NCBI GenBank assembly: GCA_022592435.1
Contig: JABYQS010000102.1
Location: 1 to 64,000, forward strand
DNA from: Cerioporus squamosus
Taxonomy: Eukaryota > Basidiomycota > Agaricomycetes > Polyporales > Polyporaceae
DNA: 64,000 nucleotides
Direction: 5' to 3'
Position 1 is the first letter of the stretch. Every line of letters starts with the position of its first letter. The notes under the pieces are model-generated. The model had not been told where the DNA came from. It searched no databases and was given only the letters and a program-made list of their open reading frames with translations. The translations under genes and the position numbers were made by a program. This document shows, one piece after another, positions 38,094 through 48,915 of the stretch.

Positions 38094-38522
38094 ACTTCTC
38101 AACGAGCCGGATGCCACGTGCCATGCGGGGACCATTCGTCGCGGGCTGTAACGGCACAGATGAAGAGTGTCGCTGGTTGTAGGTGCTGCTGGTTATGGAT
38201 GTCGCTGGTCTCCTGGGGTCCACCTTTCCGATAGATTGTGACATCGTGTTCAATGGCAGGATCCGAATCTTGCGCTTTTTCACAGAGCCAATATACCCAC
38301 GGGCGCAGCTGCACGCATGCTGACCTCTGAACGTCAGGCCGAGAGGCGCTGAAGCCAGATAGTGTTAATTACGTCAGGCTAATACAGACCCAAGTACACC
38401 CTGTTTTCTCCTGCCACGACCACCTCCGCACTCACCACATATCCCCTGGTACGTTGTGGAGATGTTGATCGACCCGATGTGCTCTACTGAACTCCGTCTT
38501 TGCACTGTTGTGCAGTTTGACT
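38094..38522. other. Intergenic gap between peroxidase 3 and F-box-like gene
   Basis: No coding feature is seen. The right half should contain the promoter of the next gene. Confidence 0.4.
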
Positions 38523-40191
38523 ATGTCCGCGACGTCGAAGGCGTTGAGCTGTCGCGAGATCATCCAGGCAATCTTCGAGACGTTGGCCCCTGGGCGTATA
38601 CGAAGCGATCGGGCTTGCTTGCCGGAGACTCGTGCCCACCGACGTCTCGCTCAGCGCACTCTGGCTAGAGCTGCCCGCGTGTGCCGCGCCTTCGAAGACC
38701 CGGCGTTGATTGTCCTGTGGCGAGTGGTCGATGCCATTGCGGACTTGCTTGCCATCCTGCCGGCACTTAGCGGATATCCATACGTGCGTTCTTGCCTCTC
38801 TGAGCAAACATTCTCCATGTTGATCCAGAGTTATGCAGACATTCACGCGGGATATCACGGAAAAGGAGTGGCTACGGTTTCAGGACTATCTCGCACGAGT
38901 CCGGGACCTGAGTGCGGACGACTACGGGTCCGTGGAACCCTTCGCCTGGACGGTATTGCGTCGCTGGTGCCCCCAAGGCCCACTTCTACCACTTTTGGAG
39001 CGTCTGAGCGGCTTCACGTTTGACGACATCGGGTTGTCTCATACGATGCTTCTTACGCCCATGATCTCCCAGATCTCGATAGCGCTTCACAAGGATCCGA
39101 GCGAAGCCACGGTGAAGATGGTTTTGAGAGAAATGATGCCTGTCCTCTCTCAGGTCCGTTCGCTTGCACTCTTCGGCGACCCAAGTCGCATCGGGCTCGT
39201 CCCAGTTGGCACGTTCGTGCAGTTGCGTTTCCTCGAGATCGCATATGCGATCACTCCCACGATGGCATTGATAAATTCCCTTCTCGCGTTCCCCTACTTG
39301 CGAGATCTCCGCCTCAACCTCACAGAGATGGGAGGCTTGGCCGGCATCCCGTTGAGTCCGGGATTCGAAGCTCTTCAGTACCTCGCACTCACCGCCGTCG
39401 GGCTCTCCGACGTCGTCGTATTTCTGGACATCACCAAGCCTCCGCATCTGCATGCGTTTGAACTAGTTTGCAACAAGTTCCTCGCAGACACCACGGTCGA
39501 AATAGCCCTGACCCAGTTGGACATGATCCATTCTACATTGCCGTCGTCTCTTCTCCATCTCTCCATCTACTTTTACGTCGCTCGTGAGGATCAACGTGCT
39601 ATCGTCACCGCACCGGGAGGGCCCACCGCCGCCCAGCTGCTTGCGCCTCTACACTCTCGCCCCGACATGCTCACGATCTGCTTCAAATTCGAGGATTTGT
39701 ATGTGACGTTCACCGAGAACGACCTGAACGACATACAAACGCTGTGGCCGAGCTTGACGGCGTTCGAATTCACATACGGACAGACACTGATCTATCACCT
39801 CATCTTCAACCACACACCGGCCAGCCCGTTCCCCACCCTCGCTTCCGTCGCCGCGTTCGTCTCCGCTCATCCCCAGCTCGAACGGCTGGCGATCGCATCC
39901 ATGAACCTGACACCGCTGCCTGACCTGAACTCTCTCCCGTCCCCTCCCAACACCCGCCTTCGACGCCTCCGCGTGCCCTTCTTTATACCGGGGCCGTCTC
40001 TCGTCGAACTGGGCTTGCTTGTGGACAGGCTGTATCCAAACCTGGACCTCACCGACATCAGGTGTACGTTCGACTCGGGCAGCTACCAAAGAGGTCAACA
40101 GTTCGACCTGCTGCTCTTTGGTCTGCAGGCCGGTCGGCGCGGGGCGTATCTGCAGGATGGCGGGAGGCTCGACGATCTGGGTCTGTTCTGA
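38523..40191 (+). CDS. F-box-like protein of the Agaricomycete type
   Basis: Two exons (38523-38783 and 38839-40191) joined by a 55-nt GT-AG intron give 537 residues. The N-terminus (CREIIQAIFETLAP, then LARAARVCRAFEDPALIVLW) resembles the F-box-like helix pattern that starts many Agaricomycete LRR-type proteins. In those proteins, as here, the next segment reads like ..TRDITEKEWLRFQDYLARVR. The remainder is Leu-rich with loosely repeating units (LRDLRLNL, LQYLALTA, LERLAIAS, LRRLRVPF) suggestive of a leucine-rich-repeat solenoid. Such proteins are thought to recruit substrates to SCF ubiquitin ligases; the substrate here is unknown. The intron is supported by the frame change exactly at the splice. 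Confidence 0.75.
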
Positions 40192-41479
40192 TGAAAAGTG
40201 CGGGTGTGTGTTGCTCTGTCGCAGAAGAGAAGCGGACTGGATGTGCTTCAAGCTCATGTGTCTCGGGAACATGCCTGCTTGAATACGGGTCGTGTCGGAC
40301 AATGCACGCGGCATTAGCCTCGGTCCCGTGTACATGTCGTTGGAGTGCCCGCCCTAGGTAGTTCCATGAATCGAAGCTTCGTCGAGACATCGCTGCCCAG
40401 GTACGTCTTGCGCGTCCTCAGGGCCGAGTTGTCAGAGTGTCTGGCGTGCGCTGTCGACGTTGAGACTCCCTTGCAGGACCATATCCGTGACATGCTTTGT
40501 GCTGTCAGTAGTCGTTGATGCGGCACTGCAATACTGCTACAATAGCGCGGAGAACGCAGGAATAACGAGCACATCCATGATTACTCGTGGAGCAACGTCA
40601 TCCCTCGAGTGTGTCGACCGCCGGTGTTGAGGACTCTGCTGGTGGAACAGAGGACGTGTGGGTCTGATCTTCAGGGCTGTAGCATGAGTCCTATGGCTGG
40701 GGTCGAGCACTATCAGCGATTGACGTAGACACGGACCGCAAGTTCCTAACGTTCATGCCTGGGCGCACACATCCAGATCCTGGTGGCGAACGCAAGGTTT
40801 GCATCACTCTAACTGCGATGGCACCGTGCCGTCACAAGGACTCTCCGGAGAACGTATTGCGACGTTCCTGTTCCTGAGGCGCACTGCGGCTGCGACAGGG
40901 CAATGGAACCCGGGTGATAGGGATTATGCTGGGACCTCGCTGGTCAGGCACGGGCTTTGGAGATGGGAGACTCACCTAGAGGCTAGAGCTGAGCGACGGG
41001 ATGACGGCGATTGCATAGCAACTTGAGGATTTGGCGATGACATGTGCGGTCCGCCGAAGGACCGCGTAGAGTCGGATAGAGAGCTTGAGCTCCCATCTAG
41101 GACACGGACTTTGGTTCTCACCACAGGGCTTCAGGTTGCAGCGCGTGGGGCCGGAGACTCTATGACATTGGAGGCACTCCCTGATGGCACATGAGTGTGA
41201 GCGTATCGTAAGCACGACCCACTGAGATACTCTGCGCAACGCTGGGGACGCGCTACTCGTCCCTGCAGCGTACACGCAGCGAGCCCTCTTGCGCCGCCAA
41301 ACTTTGTGCAAGCGGCACAACGCCCCTCGTGCGCACGACGCCGTGTCTTGGCGGAACATCGTTTTGCGAGAACCTCGTACGAGTGCGAATCCGACACACG
41401 GGACCTCGCCGGGCAGTTTGACTCAGATGCTCGAAGACCTGAGAGTAAGATCATAGAGCACAGCGGAAAGGATGTCCCG
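40192..41479. other. Intergenic region, no supported gene
   Basis: Two genes converge here. Only short or antisense-shadow frames were seen, and no repeats. Confidence 0.45.
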
Positions 41480-41956
41480 CTATCTCGACTCGGACCCCTC
41501 CACGCCCTCGACCTCCATGCGCACTGCAAAACGACACTCAGCCGCAGTCTCGTCAGGACACACCAAAGCCAACAAAGACGCACCGCGTTCCAGATCCTTC
41601 CGGTCCAGCTCCTCCGTCCTGCTCGTGTCGAACCTCCGCCCGAGCAGCACCTCCTTCCACCCGACGGTCTCCTTCGGCTGGATGTGCACGCTCATCACGT
41701 CCCTCCCCTCGCCCTCCGCCTCCTCCGCGCGCCAGACGTCGTGGCTGCGTGCGAGGCGCCAGAGCCGGTCGAACTCGCGGTCGGGGATGTGCTCGCGCGC
41801 GGCGAGGCGGGCGTGGAGGTCCTCGAGGATGGAGATCTGCGCGGCGACGTGTGCGCGGTCGGCCTCGGCGGCTTTGCGCTGGAGGAGGTGGTGCATGGAG
41901 ACGGAGGTGAGGGCGGTGGAGTAGATGAGGTGCGGGAGGTATTCCAGGAGGCCCAT
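41480..41956 (-). CDS. Hypothetical small protein with membrane segment and coiled coil
   Basis: A single-exon frame of 158 residues with an ATG in good position. It starts MGLLEYLPHLIYSTALTSVS, a short hydrophobic segment that could anchor it in a membrane. A helical, charge-rich stretch follows (about 25-75: RKAAEADRAHVAAQISILED and REFDRLWRLARSH) suited to coiled coil. I do not recognise the family. Codon use is GC-rich and consistent with coding. The antisense frames in this region are open too, so strand choice rests on composition and the natural start. Confidence 0.6.
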   Translation of the reverse strand: MGLLEYLPHLIYSTALTSVSMHHLLQRKAAEADRAHVAAQISILEDLHARLAAREHIPDREFDRLWRLARSHDVWRAEEAEGEGRDVMSVHIQPKETVGWKEVLLGRRFDTSRTEELDRKDLERGASLLALVCPDETAAECRFAVRMEVEGVEGSESR

Positions 41957-44543
41957 GGCGGACGCGGACGCGGAGGATGCGGTCAGAGAACAAGCTCAGG
42001 CTGCAGTCTGCCGCAGTGTCAGTATTATGATCAGTTCGGTAAGTAAGTCGCGTGTAAGCGATGATAGTAGACCCACGTATCCGTGAGAACGTTTCACATC
42101 AATGAATTCTTTGAAGTGCTTGCCCAAAGCTTGCCTCCGAGGTCGGTATTTACTACCGCCGACCTCTTCTCTTCCACCTTCCTTTGATCTTCAAATTTGG
42201 GGCCATGTTCAGGAAACGAGCACCATCTAGCTTGAAATTGGGACCGCTGTACTAGTGGTGGGTGCTCGGGTCACCCACCCGTAACGAGTACTTACTGGTA
42301 TTCACAATTAACCGCAAGTCCACACATGATGATCGGTGTCGAGCTCGAAGCTCACAGGTTACCTTGCTTGTCAAGGTTCTGTCCACCCCCACAATGAAGC
42401 CGATTTCATGCACCCGGCGCGCCCCGATAAATTTCACGAGATCATCCGAGCCTTGAGCGCTCACTGCGTCTGCCCGCTTCAGCGCTTCAGCTTCCACTCG
42501 GCGAATTGTCCAAGAACTGTCCACGGCCCACGGCCCACGGCAAATCTTCCATAACCTATTAACTATGTACGAGGTCGAGAGTCGAGACAGCAGAACATTG
42601 TGAGTGGAGACGCATGCTCTAGCCTCTAAGCGCGTTCGAAGTGGCCGAAGCTACTTGTCGCGACTGGGGCTTCGAAGTCCATTCGCTTTCAGCAAGCTGC
42701 AGGGAAACTTTCTGGGACCCCTCGAACGAGTCAAGCTGGAGAAGTTTGTGCTAACCCGCTCAGGTGTGCTCGCCAGGTCACCCCGCCGGTGAGCGGGTCA
42801 GTACTCGTGCCATTCCAGGTCCGAACCGTTGACAGCCATGCTCTTGCGGAGAATCCTGGACTGTTGACCTCTGATCGGTTCCTTCGTAGCATATAACAGG
42901 CCTCCTATCAGCTTTCGGACGACGTAGCGCATCCCGGTTGCGTTGATTGGATGTCAATATTAACTACTCTACTTATGTGCAACGCTCGCACTTGCGCTTG
43001 AATACTTATATAATAGCTGTACTACCGTGCAACTTCAAGCTACTTTTTACTCATTTTCTGAGCATATGAGCCTCATCCTCGCACATAGTGACCATCTCAA
43101 GCTGTCACCAGGAGCACCCTTCTACCGCATGATTGCCTGACAAGCAAGGTTGTAGCCGCCGCAGACGCGTCGGCGTTTCCCTCGTACGATGTCTGAGTCG
43201 GATGTGTTGAACGTTGGAACCACTGAACTTGCACTCATCGCAATCAGCTCCAGCCGTGGGCAAAGAATCCGAGACAAACAAGCCGTTGAGTCTCGTTACT
43301 GTATACTGCGTGTAGACAGTAGTAGCTGACAGTGAGGACGGCGCAGACGACTCAAGTCTGAAAAGCGACGGTCGACCCGACAACTCCCCTTCCACCGTCG
43401 GACCCCGCGGTGGTACTGCGTCCCGATCTACACGGGGATCGAGCATCCACGAATCACTCTAGTTGAAGTCCATCCAGTAGAAGCCAGTCTTCGAATTCGA
43501 ACGTCGACAACGCCGCGGTGAGTCTGACGCGACTTGCAGCCTTCTTCTGGGGGCATCCGCTAGCTTCGGTATGTAGAGTACAATGCGCGATAAGTTATGT
43601 AGCTCCCGTCAGAACGTAGCAGCAACACTTCGATTCTGACCTCCCGAATCCCGCGGAACTCGAGGAAGAAATCGCACTCGGAAGCTCGGAGCGCCTGGAT
43701 CTTGAGCACGACGTCTTCCGCTGCCAGGATCCACGTACTGCACACGTCGAGTTGCGAGCAATCCTGCCACACTTGGAACACATTTGGCAGGCGAGTGGTT
43801 AGCTATAGGCGGTAGAAGCATCCGCGCACAGCAGAGTATGATATCCTTGTGATGATCACGGTGTTGCAAGAGGTGGTTGTTGTTGGCTGCCAGCGGCGGG
43901 GACAGCGGAGGCGGGAACTATGCAATATGCAATATGCAGTGTGTATGCAACGATCGGAAGGTGTGAGTGTGTGTGTGTGTGTGTGTGTACGTAGAGAAGG
44001 ATGCAAACGATTAGCTGGCGCACGCGCGCGCGGTGGTGGCAAGAATCCCCTAGAGAGATAAAGCGAGAACGAGAACGACAAGTACTGATGTGACTATTAC
44101 TGATGGCTATGACGATGGGAGCAGCGAGGACGGACGGGAGACGGGAGACGGGAGCACGAGCGGGGACGGGGACGGGGGCGAATGATACACGTGAGGGAGA
44201 CGAGAGGCAAGACGAGGGACTCGAGGCGAAGCGAATAAGTATAGACAGCAGAAGGTCGAAGAGCAACTCAGTAGTACTCCTGTGGACGAGAAGAGAGGAG
44301 GCCCGAGGCCCCGGGCCTCGGATCCGATTGCGAATGGTCTTGAGCCGAGAGGCACGAGCCGCAGAAGAAGAGAGGGAGGAGGAGAGAAGATGTTCTAAGC
44401 AAGCAGGCGAGCAACATGTACAGCGAACGATGTGCGGAAAGCGACGACGACGGCGAGGGATGTGAGCGGATCCGTGAAGAAGATGCGAAGAGATGCGTTT
44501 TTGGAGTCCCAGAAGACTGAGAAAGCACGACAATAGAAACGCG
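41957..44543. other. Intergenic region with microsatellite and purine-rich block
   Basis: No gene is supported. The last 450 nt (about 44060-44490) are strongly purine-rich on the plus strand and may include the 3' UTR of the minus-strand gene that follows. The 118-codon purine-rich frame there is composition-driven. Confidence 0.45.
43967..43988. repeat. (GT)11 microsatellite
   Basis: Eleven perfect GT units, preceded by GTGTGA. Confidence 0.95.
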
Positions 44544-46228
44544 CTACGGGGACGAGTTCTGCGGGAGGACGGCCATGCTCCGCCGCTTGAAGAGCTTCGT
44601 GAAGTCCTTCGCCCTCAACACCCAGTTCGCCGCCGACGACCGCTTGTCCGTTACTGGGGTCAACGTCCCCGTTGGAACCGCCGCCGCAGCCGACTGAGCC
44701 TGAGGGGGGTTCGGGTTCGGCATGCTGACAGTCGAGCGTCGCGACCGCGTGCCGCGGCCCTCCGCCTGCGCGAACGCAAACACCGTCCCTTGCGGGGTCG
44801 GCGGGACGTCCCCGCTGCCCTCCTTCTCGTCGTCGTGGTGCTCCGCCTCGACCGTCGCCTCCTCGACGGACACGCCGATGACGAGCCCGCTGGTCGGGAC
44901 CGCGGTGAGGAGCTCCCGCGACCGCGCGCGCGACAGCCGGCGCGCGATCGTGCGGCCCACGGCCTTCCCGAGCGACACGCGCCCTGCGATCGTCTCCATC
45001 TGCGTGACCTGCTCCTCGTCGTGCACTTCCTGGTCGTGGTGCGCCGTGTCCGACGCGAACGAGTCCGCGCTCCCCGCGTACTTCTGCGCCTGGTAGAACG
45101 CGCCTGTGCTCCCCGCGTTGATGATCAGCGAGTTCTGGCGCGACGGCAGCGTGCTCGGGTTGTCGTGCGTCCCCGTCGATAGGTCCGTCGCCTGTCGGAG
45201 AAGCAGGTCAGTCGAGCTCGTGGATCGCGCAGCATGCCCACAGAGTGAAGCGAACAGCGGCCGGGCGCCAACTGCGAACAAGGGGAGGGCCACAGGAAGA
45301 GCAACTCAACACGCGCACGGCGAGAAACCGCGCAAAGTCCGTCGACGTACACACGCGGTAGCTGCCAGACACACCACCTGAGTCTGGCCGTTATGCCCAG
45401 AAAGACGTCCCCTTTGCCTCCAGGCACAGACGTGCATGACGTGCCCCTTCCCATCCGCGTGTGCCAGCACCTCCCGGGCAAAAAACGCGACTTACCTGGC
45501 CGAATCTCGACACGGAGATGCTCCCCCGCCGCCTGTCCCGCTCCCGCGCCGGGTCCCTCGCAACTGCGACCGCGACCGTCGTCTGGGACGCGGGCGCGCT
45601 CGGGCTGCTCCCGGTGCTGGGCCGCGAGCGCGCCTCCTCCTGGTGTGCGCGGCGCTCGCTCTCCTCCTCGACCTTTTGGAAGATCTGGCGAGCGCGTGTC
45701 AGCCACGGACAGACGAATGCCACGAGCGGGTGCGAGACCGTACCTGCTCGATGAAGACGTGACGCGGGTCCGCTTCCGGGGACGACACGACTGGCACGGA
45801 CTCGGCCTCTTCCTGCTGGACACTGACAGACTCTGCCTGCGCTGCTGCTGGCTGCACGGGCTCCGGCTGCGTCGACGCTGGCTGAGCAGGCTCGTCCGCC
45901 TGGGGTGTCGCACGGATGAGTGCACGTCAGGGGTCTAGGACGTGGCCAGACGAACCTCGTGAGACGCGTCGGAGTCCGGGGCAGCCTCAGTTGCTGGCGG
46001 CGCGGTCGCAACAGGCTCTTCTGCCTGGTTGCGGACGTGCATGAGTGGATGAAGGGGGGTCGACAAGACGTGAACGAATGAACGCACCTCATGATGCGCC
46101 TCCGGAGTGGGTGCTGGCTGGCAGTGACACTGCATGGATTCTTGGTGTTCCGCTGGTGGTGCTTGCGGCGCTAACGCGGGCTCTTCCGGCGCGGGTGCGA
46201 GCTTGACGTCGGGAGCAGAGTCGGACAT
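44544..46228 (-). CDS. Hypothetical low-complexity acidic protein
   Basis: Five exons fit in one frame: 46228-46088, 46024-45956, 45899-45744, 45684-45496 and 45191-44544, giving 400 residues. Four introns are 63, 56, 59 and 304 nt. The first is a multiple of three without stops and could be retained. The N-terminal 120 residues are rich in Ala, Pro and Glu (SDSAPDVKLAPAPEEPALAP). The middle has a Glu/Arg-rich stretch (IFQKVEEESERRAHQEEARS). The C-terminal exon has Ser/Thr-rich and His/Asp/Glu-rich segments and a basic end (WVLRAKDFTKLFKRRS). No domain is recognised; it is probably largely disordered. A large LINE sits about 500 nt upstream of its start. Confidence 0.55.
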
Positions 46229-46720
46229 GACGAGCGTCGGGGGTCGGGGGTCGGGGGTCGGGGAGAGAGTCGACGAGGGAAGAGGACGGGAGGGCACGGT
46301 GGCAGCCGTGAGAGGACACAAGAGGACGGGAGTATATGAGGGGGAGTGATTGATGTTCTCGAAGCGGGCGAAGCAGGTATCAACCGACCGCCCTGCAACA
46401 GCTGAACCGCACTTCCTCTTCCAGCGACCATTCCAGTGTTTCCTGAGCCTCTTTCCACCGCCCACGACGGTCGCCCTCGTTCCCTATCTCGGCGGCGGCG
46501 CACAGATTCGTGCACCGGCGCTGGGTGAGGCTCAGCGGCGCGCGCCCTCCCGCCGATCGCATCGTCTCTGACGGCGGTCGGGGAGCTCGATCACGACAAG
46601 CGACTCCGAGCCACCCCGCCTCGTCGCTCGCACTCCTCCAATTCCATCTGGCGTCGCTCGCCGCGTACGTACACCTCCGTCTCACTGGCACATGCGTACG
46701 AGCACGCAAGCCGCGAGAAG

Positions 46721-46734
46721 AGTGAAGCCGTCGA
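46721..46734. repeat. Target-site duplication of LINE-B, 5' side
   Basis: GAGTGAAGCCGTCG recurs at 57403-57416 immediately after the poly(A) tail. Two more A residues on the left may belong to the duplication but cannot be told from the tail. Confidence 0.92.
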
Positions 46735-47691
46735 GCTCCTTTCTTCCTAACTGCCATCTGCTGGCGTTTTCCCACGGTCGCGCACTCTGAGGTGTCGACT
46801 GTGTGGTATCGAATCGAACATCTAGCGCGACGGTCTGTTGGTGTGTGTGACTGGAGAATCCCTGGAGCTCGGAAGGGTGATGTAGGCATCTTGCCGGTGG
46901 AGACCACCCCCACCATGACTGCGGATGACTGCACATTTGTTGCAGGAAGTTGGGCTGACCATGCCCCAGTTCTGAACGGGATCGTTGTGAATGTGTTCTG
47001 GACCCTACGTGACTCCAGGATGACGGTGGCGGATTATTCCTGCGCTATACCCTGTTTTTGTTTGGTATCCCTCCCCGTGCCGTACCTGCATGGGTGTGTT
47101 GGAATGTGAACATGGGCGCTTCCCGGATGTGGGCGCTCTCTGTGCGTGGGCGCTTCTGGTGCGCGTAGCGCCTCAGTTGATGCCTGCTGCTCCTCCTGGT
47201 AGTGAACAACCTCTGCGTACGCTGAATCCCTCGCCCTGTGTGAATGGTGAGGTCTTGCGACCTTGAGCTGGCCCGACGGGCCTCGAACATGGCACGTCAT
47301 GTATGTGCTTCTGGTCTCGCTGGTTGCCGAATCCGCCCCTAAAGTCTGCACTTTAAACAACATGTTTTTATAGGGCTGGTACAGGCAGATTTTCCCCTCC
47401 CCAGCCTATCTCTTTAAGAGCTCTGCCCTCTACACCGATCTTTTACCAGTTTACAATCTCTGCGAGAGCCCTGGTAGTCAAAGACTACCACCTGCCTACT
47501 GAGCCTCCGCCCTCTGGATGGTGAGGTGTGAACCGCACCTCCCGTCTGAACCTCCGACTTCCCGACGGTGGGAACCGATCTTGGGCTATACGCCCCAGAA
47601 ACGTGCAGATAGCAGGTGCGCTATGTATGGTGATGAATATGGGGTATGTTGGTGTCGTGATGACTTAAGAATTCTGTAGGCTCTCGCATCG

Positions 47692-48261
47692 ATGAAGTCG
47701 TCGCTGCTGCTCGAACAGTATGAGACAAACGGCAGTCCCAGGGCGAAGATCTACGCACGATGGAGAGAGGCAGAGCCTCTGCGGGGCTTTTCGCACCAAA
47801 GCGGAGGCGATATGCATTATTACACCGTCCCGGTCCCGCCAGAAGTACCTCTGCAGGTGGGATTAGGAGTCAGAATCCTAGCTCTGTCAAGAGTGGCGTA
47901 CCATTCACCCACGACAGTATTCCCGCGATACGAAACGTACGAGCCTCACGTTGCGGGCCCGGTGGTTGCGGTGGTGAGAGTGGATGATGAGGCGGTCACC
48001 TTTGAGGTCGCTAACGAGTGCGGACGGAACCCGATCAAGAGGGTCCGGCTCACTGTTGTGCGGATGCCGGAAGTTACCACCCGGGTCCGACCGGACGATG
48101 AAATCACGGGCTGCGAGCGAAAGCCGCTGGTGGACTATCTGGAACATGATGCTGCGATTGCGGAGAGCGCGGATGAACCGCCGTGCGAGGCTGTCGGATG
48201 CGAGGAGAATGATACGGCTGGCGCGGTTCCGCTGTGGACGGGTATCATGAGATTCACATGA
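47692..48261 (+). CDS. LINE-B ORF0, unknown protein
   Basis: 189 residues from ATG 47692 with a clean stop. I recognise no domain. The segment from about residue 40 to 150 is rich in Val, Arg and Thr in alternating pattern (GVRILALSRVAYHSPTTVF, then VVAVVRVDDEAVTFEV and VRLTVVRMPEVTTRV), which suggests a beta-rich fold. The C-terminal 50 residues are acidic with scattered cysteines. It lies wholly inside the element, upstream of the Gag-like ORF1, so it is carried by the transposon. It may be an accessory protein or a captured host fragment. Confidence 0.55.
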   Translation: MKSSLLLEQYETNGSPRAKIYARWREAEPLRGFSHQSGGDMHYYTVPVPPEVPLQVGLGVRILALSRVAYHSPTTVFPRYETYEPHVAGPVVAVVRVDDEAVTFEVANECGRNPIKRVRLTVVRMPEVTTRVRPDDEITGCERKPLVDYLEHDAAIAESADEPPCEAVGCEENDTAGAVPLWTGIMRFT

Positions 48262-48915
48262 CGGCACTGAGCCCATTGGGGCAGACCTGGATGTGAGGCG
48301 TTTAGTTGGTGAATAGAAGAATGGACGTAATTGGAACTCTAGAACCTGGGGCCCGGAAGTACGGAGAGTTGCGGTGCGGTGTGGTATTTTTGCCTATATG
48401 AGGACTGGCCTTGAGGTGCCCTCCTCCCCCCTGTGGGAAGGGGCGATGAGTTGATGGTGTTGTGTGTGGTGTGGTCTGTACCTGGGCGACATGCTGAGGT
48501 GGCTACTGAGCGAGTGGGTTCCTGGAAGTGGAGTGCAGACGTGAAATATGCGGAGGACGGCGTGGACGTGGAAGCGTGCGGAAGCACCTGAGAGCGCCTG
48601 ATGGGGCGTGGGAATAGTATGCATTTCGAATGATTCCCTACTTTGGAAACGCATGAGTCCAGCTCAATTTACGTGCAGCGCGCTGGCCTGAACCCTGCAC
48701 TTCTCCTCTCAGGCAGCGGCGACTTGCGCGACTTCCAACGGGCACTAGAACCATGAAAGTGGCCGCAAACGGGCCCCGTGCGGTGAGCCCCGCTGGAGAG
48801 GAGACCATATAGACTTCGCCCTGCAGGATCTCTCTTCTCTTGCCCCATCATTGCCTCCCTCTCCCAATCCTCTGTCGCCCTGCGCACTGTTCATCCCCAG
48901 CTCCCTCCCTCTCCC

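Noticed and set aside
44103..44465. 120-codon plus-strand frame rich in Arg, Glu and Gly
   Set aside because: Produced by a purine-rich block next to the 3' end of a minus-strand gene; no other coding evidence.
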